Of a stretch of DNA of 34,872 nucleotides, positions 14,118-22,786 are shown one piece after another (position 1 is the first letter of the stretch; each line of letters starts with the position of its first letter). A program made the position numbers and the translations under genes. The notes below the pieces were generated by a model. That model had not been told where the DNA came from. It worked only from the letters and a program-made list of their open reading frames with translations, and did not search any database. Origin of the DNA: Gemmatimonadota bacterium (GTDB lineage Bacteria; Gemmatimonadota; Gemmatimonadetes; Gemmatimonadales; Gemmatimonadaceae); assembly GCA_016218305.1 (NCBI GenBank), contig JACREJ010000037.1, positions 1 through 34,872 on the forward strand, given 5' to 3'.

Positions 14118-15170
14118 ATGTCACGACTTCTCGTCACCGGTTCGTCCGGCCTCATCGGTTCTGAAATGGTCGCCCACTTCGCCGCGCTTGGCTGGGACGT
14201 CCACGGCGTGGACAGCAACCAGCGCGCGGTCTTCTTCGGTCCCGGCGGCGACACGCGGTGGATGCAGCAGCGGCTCACGAACCGCTGGAAGAACTTCCGG
14301 CACCACGAGCTGGACGTCCGCGATCGCACGGGGATCGACGCGCTGCTTCGCGAGCTGAAGCCGGATGCCATCGTGCACGCGGCGGCGCAGCCGAGCCACG
14401 ACCGCGCGGCGAGCATTCCGTTCGACGACTTCGACACGAATGCGGTGGGGACGCTCAACCTGCTGCAGGCGGCGCGCACGCACTGCCTCGACGCGCCGTT
14501 CGTCCACTTCAGCACCAACAAGGTGTACGGTGACGCCCCGAACGAGCTGCGGCTCGTGGAACGCGAGACGCGCTGGGACTATGCCGACGCGGCCTACGCC
14601 GGCGGCATCGCCGAGGACTTCCGCATCGACCAGTCGACGCACTCGATCTTCGGCGCGTCGAAGGTGGCGGCCGATGTGCTCGTGCAGGAGTACGGGCGCT
14701 ATTTCGGCATGAAGACGTGCGCGCTGCGCGGCGGCTGCCTGACGGGCCCGGCGCACGCGGGTGTCGAACTGCACGGGTTCCTGAGCTATCTGGTGAAGTG
14801 CAATGTCGAGGGGCGCACGTACCGCATCTTCGGCTACAAGGGGAAGCAGGTGCGGGACAACATCCACGCACGCGACGTCGCGAAGTTCGCGGAGGCGTTC
14901 CTCGCCGCGCCGCGGAGCGGCGAGGTGTACAACCTCGGCGGCGGCAAGGGGAATGCCTGCTCGATCATCGAGGCGTTCGCGCTCGTCGAGGCGCGCACCG
15001 GGAAGGCGATGGTGTCCGAGTACGACGCGACGAACCGCATCGGCGACCACATTTGCTATTACAGCGATTTGCGGAAGATGAGGGCCCATTACCCCGGGTG
15101 GTCCATCACCGTGCCGCTGGCGACGATCTTCGACGAGATCGTCGAGGCGTGGCAGCGGCGCCTGGCGTGA
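14118..15170 (+). CDS. NAD-dependent sugar-nucleotide epimerase (CDP-paratose 2-epimerase-like)
   Basis: Extended short-chain dehydrogenase fold, 350 residues, likely acting on a nucleotide sugar for surface polysaccharide. NAD-binding [10 protein letters not shown] (G8, G11, G14), DSNQRAVFF after beta-2, [16 protein letters not shown] (T133, typical of the CDP-paratose/tyvelose 2-epimerase branch), C-terminal [11 protein letters not shown] and YNLGGG. The usual catalytic YxxxK reads FGASK here (F178, K182), so the Tyr is replaced by Phe. The start is ATG 14118 because the Rossmann motif begins immediately; upstream in-frame codons are repeat sequence. The glycosyltransferase gene overlaps the stop by 4 bp (GTGA), supporting a shared pathway. 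Confidence 0.85.
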   Translation: MSRLLVTGSSGLIGSEMVAHFAALGWDVHGVDSNQRAVFFGPGGDTRWMQQRLTNRWKNFRHHELDVRDRTGIDALLRELKPDAIVHAAAQPSHDRAASIPFDDFDTNAVGTLNLLQAARTHCLDAPFVHFSTNKVYGDAPNELRLVERETRWDYADAAYAGGIAEDFRIDQSTHSIFGASKVAADVLVQEYGRYFGMKTCALRGGCLTGPAHAGVELHGFLSYLVKCNVEGRTYRIFGYKGKQVRDNIHARDVAKFAEAFLAAPRSGEVYNLGGGKGNACSIIEAFALVEARTGKAMVSEYDATNRIGDHICYYSDLRKMRAHYPGWSITVPLATIFDEIVEAWQRRLA

Positions 15171-16363
15171 CGGGACTGCCGCCGCGGCTCCTGCTGGTCA
15201 CGGACGCCGACCTCTCGCCCGGCAGCCGCGGCGCGGGACGCACCCTCGTCAACCTGTTCTCGCGCTACCCCGAGGACGGGCTGCTGGCCATCAGCACCAA
15301 CTCGGATCGGGCGTTCCGGATGGAGGGCAACCGGCGCGTGCTGCCCGCCGCCGCCGCCCTGCCGGGACGCGTAATACAGGCTCTGCGCGGACTGATTGGC
15401 CATGTGGACGCGGCGTGGGTCGGCGCGCGCCCCCTCCCGGGCCGCGCCGAGATCGAGCAGTTCGAACCGCAACTGGTGCTGGCCGTTCCAACACATCCGA
15501 TGGGCATCGCCCTCGCGGAGCAGTGCCGCAGGATCGCGCCGCTGGTCACGTACCTGATGGACGACTGGCTCGCGTTCGAGACGGGTGTTCCGCTGGCCTT
15601 CGACGCGCGTCGCCGTGGACGCGCGCTGCTGCGCGAGTCGGCGGCCTGGCTGAGCATCTCACCGTACCTTCTGTCGTCGACGCGCGAATTCGCCGGCGTG
15701 GATCGGCCGGCGCTGGTCGTGCACAATCCGGTCTCGCTCGATGCGACGCCGCCGGCCGCGCTGTCGACGCCGCGCACCGGACGCTTCCGCGTTGGCTATG
15801 CCGGATCGGTCTGGCCGATGCATTGGGACGCGGTGGCCGCCGTCGCGCAGAGCGTGCAGCGCCTCCGCGCCTCGGGCACCGACATCGAGTTCGTGCTGTT
15901 CACCGATCGGTACTTCTGGGGACGGTACGAGGCCGACTGGCGGCGCTGGGACGTCGTGGACGGCGGGCTCATTCCCTATGCAGAACTCGGCGGCGCCCTT
16001 GGCGGCTGCGACCTGCTGCTGGTGGCGTCGTCGTTCGAGCCGTCGCAGGCGCACATGTCGCGGTCGTCGATCCAGACCAAGGTGACCGACTACATGGCTG
16101 CGGGACGCCCAATCCTCGCCTGTGGGCCGCACCTCGCCGCGTCGAATGACTTCCTGCGCCGACACGACTGCGCGCACTTCGCCGAGGACCCCGCTCCGGT
16201 GGCGATTGATGCGGTGCTCCTGTACTGCGTGGCGGCGCGTGCCGACGGGCCGGCCATGGCGCGCCGCGCCTGGGAGGCGGTGCGCCGAGACCACGAACTG
16301 GTGGGCGTCACGGACCGCCTCTACGCGTTCCTTGCCGAGGCGGCACTCGCCTATATTCCCTGA
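15167..16363 (+). CDS. Glycosyltransferase, GT-B fold
   Basis: 398 residues, start GTG 15167 overlapping the epimerase stop. The N-terminal Rossmann half has [21 protein letters not shown] central [13 protein letters not shown] and HNPVSLD precede the C-terminal half, which has [29 protein letters not shown] and [18 protein letters not shown], the last resembling the donor-site helix of GT4-like enzymes. No TM helix, so it is cytoplasmic. Probably uses the sugar made by the neighbouring epimerase; donor and acceptor are unknown. tyrS begins 1 nt after its stop. Confidence 0.75.
   Translation: MTGLPPRLLLVTDADLSPGSRGAGRTLVNLFSRYPEDGLLAISTNSDRAFRMEGNRRVLPAAAALPGRVIQALRGLIGHVDAAWVGARPLPGRAEIEQFEPQLVLAVPTHPMGIALAEQCRRIAPLVTYLMDDWLAFETGVPLAFDARRRGRALLRESAAWLSISPYLLSSTREFAGVDRPALVVHNPVSLDATPPAALSTPRTGRFRVGYAGSVWPMHWDAVAAVAQSVQRLRASGTDIEFVLFTDRYFWGRYEADWRRWDVVDGGLIPYAELGGALGGCDLLLVASSFEPSQAHMSRSSIQTKVTDYMAAGRPILACGPHLAASNDFLRRHDCAHFAEDPAPVAIDAVLLYCVAARADGPAMARRAWEAVRRDHELVGVTDRLYAFLAEAALAYIP
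16352..16357 (+). promoter_or_regulatory. Putative internal -10 element for tyrS
   Basis: TATATT within the last codons of the glycosyltransferase gene, 7 nt before ATG 16365. It could give tyrS an independent, leaderless transcript. No clear -35 at standard spacing. Confidence 0.4.
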
Positions 16364-16364
16364 A

Positions 16365-17624
16365 ATGACCGACTTCCTCTCAGAACTCGCGTGGCGCGAC
16401 CTGCTCTACCAGCAGACTGAGGGCGCCGCGGCGCATTTCGCGGCGGACCCCGTGACGGCGTATTGCGGATTCGACCCCACGGCCGCGTCGCTGCACGTCG
16501 GCAACCTCGTGCCGATCATGGGCCTCGTGCACCTCCAGCGCGCCGGGCACCGGCCGGTGGCGCTCGTCGGCGGCGGCACGGGCATGATCGGGGACCCAAG
16601 CGGCAAGGCGTCGGAACGCCAGCTGCTCACCGTGGACGAGATCGACGCGAACGTCGCGGGCATTCGCGCCCAGCTCGGGCGCTTCCTCGACTTCTCAGGC
16701 CCGGCCGGGGCCCAGCTCGTCGACAACGGCGAGTGGCTGCGCTCGCTGCACGCGATTGCGTTCATGCGCGATGTCGGGAAGCACTTCACGATCAACCTGA
16801 TGATGCAGAAGGAGTCGGTGAAGGCGCGCCTCGAGGGTGGCATTTCGTACACCGAGTTCTCCTACATGCTGCTGCAGGCGTACGACTTCCTCGAGCTGAA
16901 CCGGCGCTACGGCGTGACGGCGCAGGTGGGCGGAAGCGACCAGTGGGGGAACATCACCGCCGGCACCGAGCTGATCCGCCGCACGGTGCAGAAGGAGGCG
17001 CATGGGGTCACGCTCCCCCTGGTGACGACGTCGGGCGGGCAGAAGTTCGGCAAGACGGAAGCCGGCGCGGTCTGGCTCGACGCCGCGCGCACATCACCGT
17101 ACAAGTTCTACCAGTTCTGGGTGAACGCGGACGATGCCGATGCCGTGCGCTTCCTCAAGATGTTCACGCTTGTCGGGCGCGAAGAGGTGGAGGCGCTGGC
17201 CGCGGCGCTGGCCGCGGCGCCGCACGAGCGTGCGGCGCAGCGCCGGCTCGCCACCGAGGTCACCGCCCTGGTGCACGGCACCGAGGCCGCCGCGCTCGCT
17301 GAACGGGTGTCGCGGGTGATCTTCGACCGTCGCGTGGATGCACGGGAACTGCACGCGGACGTGTTCGAGACGCTGATGACGGAGATCCCCTGCGCCCGTT
17401 TTCCCGCCGAGGCGCCGGTGCAGGTGCTTGATGCGCTCGAGCGCGCATTCGGGCTTTCGCGCACCGCCGCTCGCAAGCTCCTGCAGCAGGGGGCCGTCAG
17501 CGTGAACGGCGAGAAGCTCGGCGCCGAGACGGTTACGATCGATTCGGCGGGCGCGGCCCACAGGCGCTGGTTCCTGCTGCGCAAGGGCGCGCGCGAGATC
17601 GCCGTGCTCGAACTGGTGCCGTAG
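16365..17624 (+). CDS. tyrS: Tyrosyl-tRNA synthetase
   Basis: Charges tRNA-Tyr with tyrosine (class I synthetase). 419 residues, standard length for the bacterial TyrS with KFGKT signature. HIGH-type motif HVGN (44-47) within YCGFDPTAASLHVGNLVP; the substrate pocket QAYDFLELNRRYG; VGGSDQWGNITAG; KMSKS-type motif KFGKT (227-231); C-terminal S4 RNA-binding domain (about 350-415, ARKLLQQGAVSVNGEKL). The start ATG 16365 is only 1 nt past the glycosyltransferase stop. No T-box leader is possible here because no leader exists. Confidence 0.97.
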   Translation: MTDFLSELAWRDLLYQQTEGAAAHFAADPVTAYCGFDPTAASLHVGNLVPIMGLVHLQRAGHRPVALVGGGTGMIGDPSGKASERQLLTVDEIDANVAGIRAQLGRFLDFSGPAGAQLVDNGEWLRSLHAIAFMRDVGKHFTINLMMQKESVKARLEGGISYTEFSYMLLQAYDFLELNRRYGVTAQVGGSDQWGNITAGTELIRRTVQKEAHGVTLPLVTTSGGQKFGKTEAGAVWLDAARTSPYKFYQFWVNADDADAVRFLKMFTLVGREEVEALAAALAAAPHERAAQRRLATEVTALVHGTEAAALAERVSRVIFDRRVDARELHADVFETLMTEIPCARFPAEAPVQVLDALERAFGLSRTAARKLLQQGAVSVNGEKLGAETVTIDSAGAAHRRWFLLRKGAREIAVLELVP

Positions 17625-17633
17625 CCGCACCAG
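17613..17633. terminator. Short hairpin between convergent tyrS and alkD-like genes
   Basis: CTGGTGC and GCACCAG pair with a 7-nt loop containing the tyrS stop codon. The two genes converge with 15 bp between their stops. No U-tract, so termination activity is uncertain. Confidence 0.35.
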
Positions 17634-17639
17634 CGGCGC

Positions 17640-18425
17640 CTAACGCGCGAGCAGCTCCTGCCGCTCGCGCGTCGGCAGGTACTTGACTCCTTCGCGCATC
17701 GTCAGGCCCGACAGGTCCGCCCGGTGCGCGCGAAGGAACGCCGCAACGGCTGCCGGGTTCGACTTGCTCACCTCTCGCAGCGACCAGCCCAGCGCCTTGC
17801 GGATGAAGAACTCGCGCTCGCCGAGCATCGGGACCGCAAGCGCGACAAAGGCGCTGAAGGGGACGGTGCCATCCTTCAGTCCGGGGAGCAGCGTCAGCAG
17901 GGCCGCGCGCCGCATCCAGAAGTCGTCATCGCGCGCCCAGCGCGGCAGGGTGCGCCGCAGCAGCGGGACGCGCGGGAGCATGGGCGCGGCAACCTTGAAG
18001 CAGATCCAGTCGAGGTAGGCCCAGCTCCTCGACTCCCGCAGCAGGCGCGTCACCAGCGGCAGGTCGCGTGCGCCCAGCCGGCCCGCGTTTGCCTCGAGCA
18101 CGAACATTGCCACCGCGCGCAGCTCGTGCACTCCCGTCCCCCAGAGCGCCACGACAAGAGGGCGCATCGACGCATCGGCCGCGGTCCGCACGCGTGCGAT
18201 GACTGGATTGGCGACCTTGCGGATGGCCGGCATGTCGGCGCCGAGGAAGTCGAGGTCACTCTTGAGGTAGGCCTTCTCGTTCACGGCGCGTGCGGCGGAT
18301 CCCACCGCGGACAGCGCGGCGCGCGTATCGCGCACCTCGCGCGCGACGTTCAGCGGCCTGCCGGGTCCCTTCGCCACGGGGCCCGGGCGCGGGCGCGCCG
18401 CCGCCTGTCGGGCGCGAGCTGGCAT
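17640..18425 (-). CDS. AlkD-like DNA alkylation repair protein
   Basis: HEAT-like repeat DNA glycosylase family that excises alkylated purines. 261 residues from ATG 18425 (GAGGAG about 7 nt upstream). Family landmarks: a basic N-terminus, NEKAYLKSDLDFLGADMPAIRKVA near residue 50, RAVAMFVLEA, SRSWAYLDWICFKVAAPML, DDDFWMRRAALLTLLP and REFFIRKALGWSLREVSK, all typical of DNA_alkylation (AlkD) proteins. It ends a long minus-strand run of envelope genes, with 10 bp between the aminotransferase stop and its ATG, so it is probably transcribed with them, though no functional link is obvious. Confidence 0.85.
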   Translation of the reverse strand: MPARARQAAARPRPGPVAKGPGRPLNVAREVRDTRAALSAVGSAARAVNEKAYLKSDLDFLGADMPAIRKVANPVIARVRTAADASMRPLVVALWGTGVHELRAVAMFVLEANAGRLGARDLPLVTRLLRESRSWAYLDWICFKVAAPMLPRVPLLRRTLPRWARDDDFWMRRAALLTLLPGLKDGTVPFSAFVALAVPMLGEREFFIRKALGWSLREVSKSNPAAVAAFLRAHRADLSGLTMREGVKYLPTRERQELLAR

Positions 18426-18435
18426 CAGTCTCTCC

Positions 18436-19590
18436 TCACCTCGGCACCAGCGCCGCCAGCGCGACATCGAGTTCTTCGGTGGTGTTGTAGAGATGCGGCG
18501 AGATGCGCACACCGCCCTCGCGCACCGTGTGCGAAACTCCCGCCGCCGACAGGCGCGCACTCGCCGACGCGAGGTCATCCACCGCGATGGACATCAGCCC
18601 GGCGCGACGCGCACGCGCGGCCGGCGTGACGAGCCGCACGTCGGTGCGGCCCTCGCACCACCCCACCACATGGTCGGCCAACGCCGCCACGTGCGCCTCC
18701 ACCGCCGCGGGGCCGAGTTCGAGAAAGAGACTCAACGACGCGGCCATCGCCCTGAGATCGTGCATCGGCGCGGTGAAGACCTCGAACTTCCGGGCGTCCG
18801 GATAGAACGCGTAGTCGTAGTCGAGGAAGCGGGTGAAGTCCGCCGACGCCGGCATCGAGAGCCAGCCCACCACGGGTGGGTCGAGTTCCTGCACGAGGTC
18901 GCGGCGCACGTACGCGAAGCCCGTACCCCACGGCGAGAGCAGCCACTTCTGCGCACCGGTGGCGAGGATGTCGACGTGGCAGGCCTTCACGTCGAGCACG
19001 GCCGGGCCGAGCCCCTGGATGGCGTCCACCACGAACCAGATGCCGCGCTCCTTGCATGCCGCGCCGAGCCGGGCGAGGTCGAGCCGGGCGCCGGTGGCGA
19101 ACGACACCCAGCTCACGGTGAGCGCGCGCACGTTGGGCCGGTCGAGCGCGGCGATGAGCGCGTCCTCGTCGGGAAGGCGGTGCTGCATCGGCACGAGCTC
19201 GAGCAATACCCCCTTTGCCTTCTCGAGCCCCATCCACGGATAGATGTTCGCCGGAAACTCGCCCGCGGTGGAGACGACCACGTCGCCCGCCTTGAACGGC
19301 AGGGCGCGCGCCGCGAGGTTGACGCCCTGCGACGTGTTGGTCGTGATGGCGATCTCGTCGGGCGACGCGTTGATCAGGGCGGCGGCACACTCGCGCCCGC
19401 GCACGACACCATCCCAGAAGTACTCGAAACCCACGCGCCACAACTCGGCGCGCAGCTCGTTCGCCTCGGCTTGCGCATCGCGGGCGCGCTGCGGCAGCGG
19501 CCCGGTGGCGGCATGGTCAAGAAAGATGCGCTCGCCGCGCGAGGCCCAGGGGAATTCGCGGGCGCGCAGCGCCTCGACGTCATACGTCAC
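18436..19590 (-). CDS. Class V PLP-dependent aminotransferase
   Basis: Fold-type I PLP enzyme related to cysteine desulfurases and isopenicillin-N epimerases; substrate not predictable. 384 residues from GTG 19590. Landmarks: FLDHAATGPLPQRA at the N-terminus, ITTNTSQGVNLAA (phosphate-binding turn), STAGEFPANIYPW, WVSFATGARLDLARLG, VVDAIQGLGP (D189 to the pyridine N), TGAQKWLLSPWGTGF (Schiff-base K215), and C-terminal VRISPHLYNTTEELD. No Cys-loop of an Suf/Isc-type desulfurase is apparent. An upstream open frame exists, but it overlaps the acyltransferase gene. The start lies 19 bp after that gene's stop. Confidence 0.85.
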   Translation of the reverse strand: MTYDVEALRAREFPWASRGERIFLDHAATGPLPQRARDAQAEANELRAELWRVGFEYFWDGVVRGRECAAALINASPDEIAITTNTSQGVNLAARALPFKAGDVVVSTAGEFPANIYPWMGLEKAKGVLLELVPMQHRLPDEDALIAALDRPNVRALTVSWVSFATGARLDLARLGAACKERGIWFVVDAIQGLGPAVLDVKACHVDILATGAQKWLLSPWGTGFAYVRRDLVQELDPPVVGWLSMPASADFTRFLDYDYAFYPDARKFEVFTAPMHDLRAMAASLSLFLELGPAAVEAHVAALADHVVGWCEGRTDVRLVTPAARARRAGLMSIAVDDLASASARLSAAGVSHTVREGGVRISPHLYNTTEELDVALAALVPR

Positions 19591-19609
19591 GAAATCGCTC
19601 GTTGCGCGC

Positions 19610-20524
19610 TCACGGCTCGCGCAGTTCAGGTGGAGTGTCGGGGGGCTGCCGCTTCCAGCGGCGATGCGCCCACAGGTACTGCCCCGGATACCGCCGGACC
19701 CACCGCTCGAGCACCGTCGTGAAGCGGGCGGTGGTGGCATCCACGTCGGCCTCGAGGTCGCCGGTCTGCGTCACCTCCACTTCCTCGAGGTGAAGGATGA
19801 AGCGGCCGCTCGGCTGGCGCGCCGCGCAGACGAAGATCAGCGGCGCGTGGAAGCGCAGCGCGAAGACGGCGGGGCCGCGCGGGGTGCGCGCCGGCCGTCC
19901 GAAGAACGGGACGAAGGTCGCGGCGCCCAGTCCGGCCTGGTCGGCGAGCAGGCCGAGCGCGAAGCCGTCCCTGAGCAGGCGCGGGAGCTTGCGCACCGCC
20001 TCGTCGTCATAGACCACCGTCATTCCGAGGCGACGGCGCGTGCGATTCACGAAGGCATCAGACAGCGGATTGAGCTGGCGTTTGGCCACCGCGGCCACCG
20101 GGACGCCGAGCGCCGAGAGATAGGCGCCGGACAGCTCCCAGTTGCCGAGGTGTCCTGCCACCAGCACGAGCCCCTTGCCGCGGGCGCGGGCGCGTTCGAC
20201 GACGTCGAGGCCGTCCACGCCCTCGAACAGGTCGCCGAGCGACTCCGGCCCCAGCCGGGACATCAGGATGGACTCCACCCCGACGCGCCCGAGGTGTTCG
20301 TACGTCGCCTTGGCCAGCGCGATGCGCTCGAATTCCGACCGCTCCGGGAAGCAGGCGGCGATGTGCCGCGTCACGACGCCGCGCCGAATGCCCAGCGGCC
20401 AGTAGCCCAGCCGCCCGATGCGCGCGCCAATGGCGCTCGCGCGACGGGTGCCGAGCGGCCCGAGCGCGGCGACCACCACGCGGACTGCGGCGTACTCCAG
20501 CCAGTGCTTCCACGTCGCCTTCAT
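19610..20524 (-). CDS. Lipid A-type lysophospholipid acyltransferase (LpxL/HtrB family)
   Basis: Inner-membrane-associated enzyme transferring an acyl chain to a lipid A precursor or similar glycolipid. 304 residues: N-terminal hydrophobic helix about 11-24, the catalytic HX4E motif GHLGNWE (H125, E130), ALGLLADQAG with FVPFFGRPARTPRGPAVFAL (substrate-binding block), and C-terminal YPGQYLWAHRRWKR, the hallmark ending of the LpxL/LpxM family. Its ATG overlaps the stop of the upstream glycosyltransferase by 4 bp (ATGA), indicating translational coupling. Together with the MsbA-like exporter it points to LPS-like glycolipid assembly. Confidence 0.9.
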   Translation of the reverse strand: MKATWKHWLEYAAVRVVVAALGPLGTRRASAIGARIGRLGYWPLGIRRGVVTRHIAACFPERSEFERIALAKATYEHLGRVGVESILMSRLGPESLGDLFEGVDGLDVVERARARGKGLVLVAGHLGNWELSGAYLSALGVPVAAVAKRQLNPLSDAFVNRTRRRLGMTVVYDDEAVRKLPRLLRDGFALGLLADQAGLGAATFVPFFGRPARTPRGPAVFALRFHAPLIFVCAARQPSGRFILHLEEVEVTQTGDLEADVDATTARFTTVLERWVRRYPGQYLWAHRRWKRQPPDTPPELREP

Positions 20525-21696
20525 GATCTGCTCCTCGCCCGATCCACGCAGAGCGCGGCGAACTCCACGGTGTCGCGCGCCACACGGTCCCAGTTAAACC
20601 GCTGCAACGCCGCCTCGCGGGCGGCGGCACCGAGTCGACGCCGCAGCGGTTCGTCCACCATGAGCGTGCGGATGGCATCGGCAACCCGCTCCGGCTCCTC
20701 GGGCGGCACCAGCACGCCGGTTTCCGCATCGAGCACCGCCGAGCGCACCCCGCCGGAATCGCCGGCCACCGAGGGGACGCCGCTGGCCGCCGCCTCGACG
20801 AAGGAGATGCCGAACCCCTCGACGTTGATGGGCGGCAGCAGCCGCGAGAGGCCCACGTACAGGGCGGCGCCGGCGTAGACCGCCGGCAGCACGTCGTCCC
20901 GCAGCGCCCCGGCGAAGACGACGCGGTCCTCCACACCCTCGGTGCGCGCGAGGGCGCGGAGGCGCGGTTCATCCGGTCCCTCGCCGACGATCACGTATCG
21001 CAGCGTGGGCAACTCCGACGCGAGGCGAGCGAGGGCGCGGATGGCAACGTCCTGCCCCTTGTGCGGAACGAGGCGCGCCACCGTGAGCAGATAGGGTGCA
21101 ACACCGAGCCCGAGGCGGGCGCGCACGTCGCCCGTGGCCTGTCCCGGCGCGAACTGCAGCGGGTCGGTGCCGAGCGGGAAGTCCGCCACCGGCGGCAACG
21201 GACTCACCCCCATCTCACGCATGACATCGCGCGCCAGCTCACCGGTCCACGCCGAGTTCGCGATGATGCCGGCCGCATCGCCAAGGATGTGACGCGCGGT
21301 CATCCGCTTGAGCGGCTGCGATGCCTTCTTCCGCTCCCGCAGGAGGTCGCCGCCATTCACGTAGACGAGGTAGGGCACGCCGGCGCGTCGCGAGGCCCAC
21401 CAGGCCGCATACCCGCAGGGACGGATGTTGCCGCAGTGCACGACGTCGAATGTCGCGGCCTCCCGTCGCAGCCACCGCGCCCAGCGGACCTGGTTCGCGA
21501 ACCGGCCGGCCTGCGCGAACGTGAAGGGCTGGCGATGCACCGGCACGGGCTCCGCCGCGTCGGCCGCGACCATGCCGGGCGCGTACACCGTCGAGACTAG
21601 CGAATCCGCCGGAAAGCGCCGGCAGAGTTCGACATGTCGCCGCGCCATGCCGCCGAGGTCAGGCGTGTAATCCTGCGTGATGAAAATGTGGCGCAT
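20521..21696 (-). CDS. Glycosyltransferase family 4 protein
   Basis: 391 residues, start ATG 21696 at the first GT-B beta strand. N-terminal HIFITQDYTPDLGGMARRHVELCRRF contains the Gly-rich acceptor loop. C-terminal half: VARLVPHKGQDVAIRALARL, YVIVGEGPDEPRLRAL, DRVVFAGAL and GFGISFVEAAASGVPSVAGDSGG, the GT4 donor-binding EX7E-like element. Retaining transfer of a sugar from a nucleotide donor in the cytoplasm is expected. The stop overlaps the acyltransferase start by 4 bp and the start shares one base with the stop of the next gene upstream, so it is part of the packed operon. Confidence 0.9.
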   Translation of the reverse strand: MRHIFITQDYTPDLGGMARRHVELCRRFPADSLVSTVYAPGMVAADAAEPVPVHRQPFTFAQAGRFANQVRWARWLRREAATFDVVHCGNIRPCGYAAWWASRRAGVPYLVYVNGGDLLRERKKASQPLKRMTARHILGDAAGIIANSAWTGELARDVMREMGVSPLPPVADFPLGTDPLQFAPGQATGDVRARLGLGVAPYLLTVARLVPHKGQDVAIRALARLASELPTLRYVIVGEGPDEPRLRALARTEGVEDRVVFAGALRDDVLPAVYAGAALYVGLSRLLPPINVEGFGISFVEAAASGVPSVAGDSGGVRSAVLDAETGVLVPPEEPERVADAIRTLMVDEPLRRRLGAAAREAALQRFNWDRVARDTVEFAALCVDRARSRS

Positions 21697-22784
21697 CAGG
21701 TGGTCCACCGCGTGCGGTCGCGCGCCGCCTCGGCCACCTGCAGCCAGCCGTCCGCGCCGGCGTTCAGCGGCCAGCGCCCGGCGCTCTGCCGCGCCGCCGA
21801 GCGCAGGGCGTCGGCTCGGCCGGGATGCGCGAGCGCGGCGGCAATCTCCGACGCCCACTGCGCCTCATCGCCGCGATGGCGCAGGACGCCCGTGACGCCG
21901 TTCTCGACGTAGCGCGCAGTCAGCGGCGTCCGCTCGCCCAGCACGGGCACGCCCTGCCGCAAGGCGTCGAGCATGGCAAAGACGGCGTCGTCCGCAGATG
22001 CGATGACCCACGCGAGCGCGGCGCCCGAGAGCACGTCGTCGCGGCGAGCCGCCGTGGCGCGACAGGCGAGGCGGTCGGCGACGCCGAGCGCGGCCGCTTC
22101 GATGCGGACCGCATCGGCGTGGACAGCGGGCGAGAACACGGTGACACGCAGCGCGGGCATGCGCGGCGCGAGCAGGGCGAGGGCGCGCAGCGCCACCAGC
22201 ATCTCACGCCGCCGGTCGGCGCTGGCGAAGACGACGAGGTGCTGCGCGTCGGGCTGGATGGCGCCCACGGCGGCCGCGGGCCGCGACGTGGCTTCCGTGG
22301 AGGCAGCTACGCCCGGCGACGCCACGAGCGCGGCGAGGGCGCCGTGCGGCGGTTCCGTGCCGCGCATGTCGTCGGCGTGTGCAAAGACGAATCCCGTGGC
22401 GGCCAGGCGCATCGCGAGCCGCCCCTCGCGACCGAGCGCCAGCCGCTCGCCCGCCGCCGTGCGGCGCACCACGGCGCCGCGTCCGGACAGCCGTATGGCG
22501 GCGGCCGCTGCCAGGTGCTCGCCGTCATCGTGCACGAACAGCACCTCCGTCAAGCGCGCCGAGATCACGTGGCGCAGCCGCCAGCCGGCGCGCATCCAGC
22601 CGCCGCCGCTCGCCAAGCCGATGACGTCATGCCCCGCGGCGCGGAGAGACCGCTCGGCCTCGCTGCCGACGGGGGCGACGAGGCAGGTCTCGTAGCCGCT
22701 CGCAGCAAGCAGCGTCGCAGCGTCAGCGAAGGCGCGTGTCGAGCCCGACCACGCTGCGCCGTGCGCCACGAAACAGGCGCGCAT
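21696..22784 (-). CDS. Glycosyltransferase-like GT-B protein (divergent)
   Basis: 362 residues. The N-terminus ACFVAHGAAWSGSTRAFADA resembles the Rossmann start of GT4 enzymes. The C-terminal half contains ADDAVFAMLDALRQGVPVLG and ENGVTGVLRHRGDEAQWA, which match the GT4 donor-site helix but without the usual EPFG motif, so catalytic competence is uncertain. Ala-rich and poorly conserved in the middle. It lies between the ABC exporter (2 bp upstream) and the second glycosyltransferase (1-bp overlap downstream), consistent with a role in building the exported glycolipid. Confidence 0.7.
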   Translation of the reverse strand: MRACFVAHGAAWSGSTRAFADAATLLAASGYETCLVAPVGSEAERSLRAAGHDVIGLASGGGWMRAGWRLRHVISARLTEVLFVHDDGEHLAAAAAIRLSGRGAVVRRTAAGERLALGREGRLAMRLAATGFVFAHADDMRGTEPPHGALAALVASPGVAASTEATSRPAAAVGAIQPDAQHLVVFASADRRREMLVALRALALLAPRMPALRVTVFSPAVHADAVRIEAAALGVADRLACRATAARRDDVLSGAALAWVIASADDAVFAMLDALRQGVPVLGERTPLTARYVENGVTGVLRHRGDEAQWASEIAAALAHPGRADALRSAARQSAGRWPLNAGADGWLQVAEAARDRTRWTT

Positions 22785-22786
22785 GG

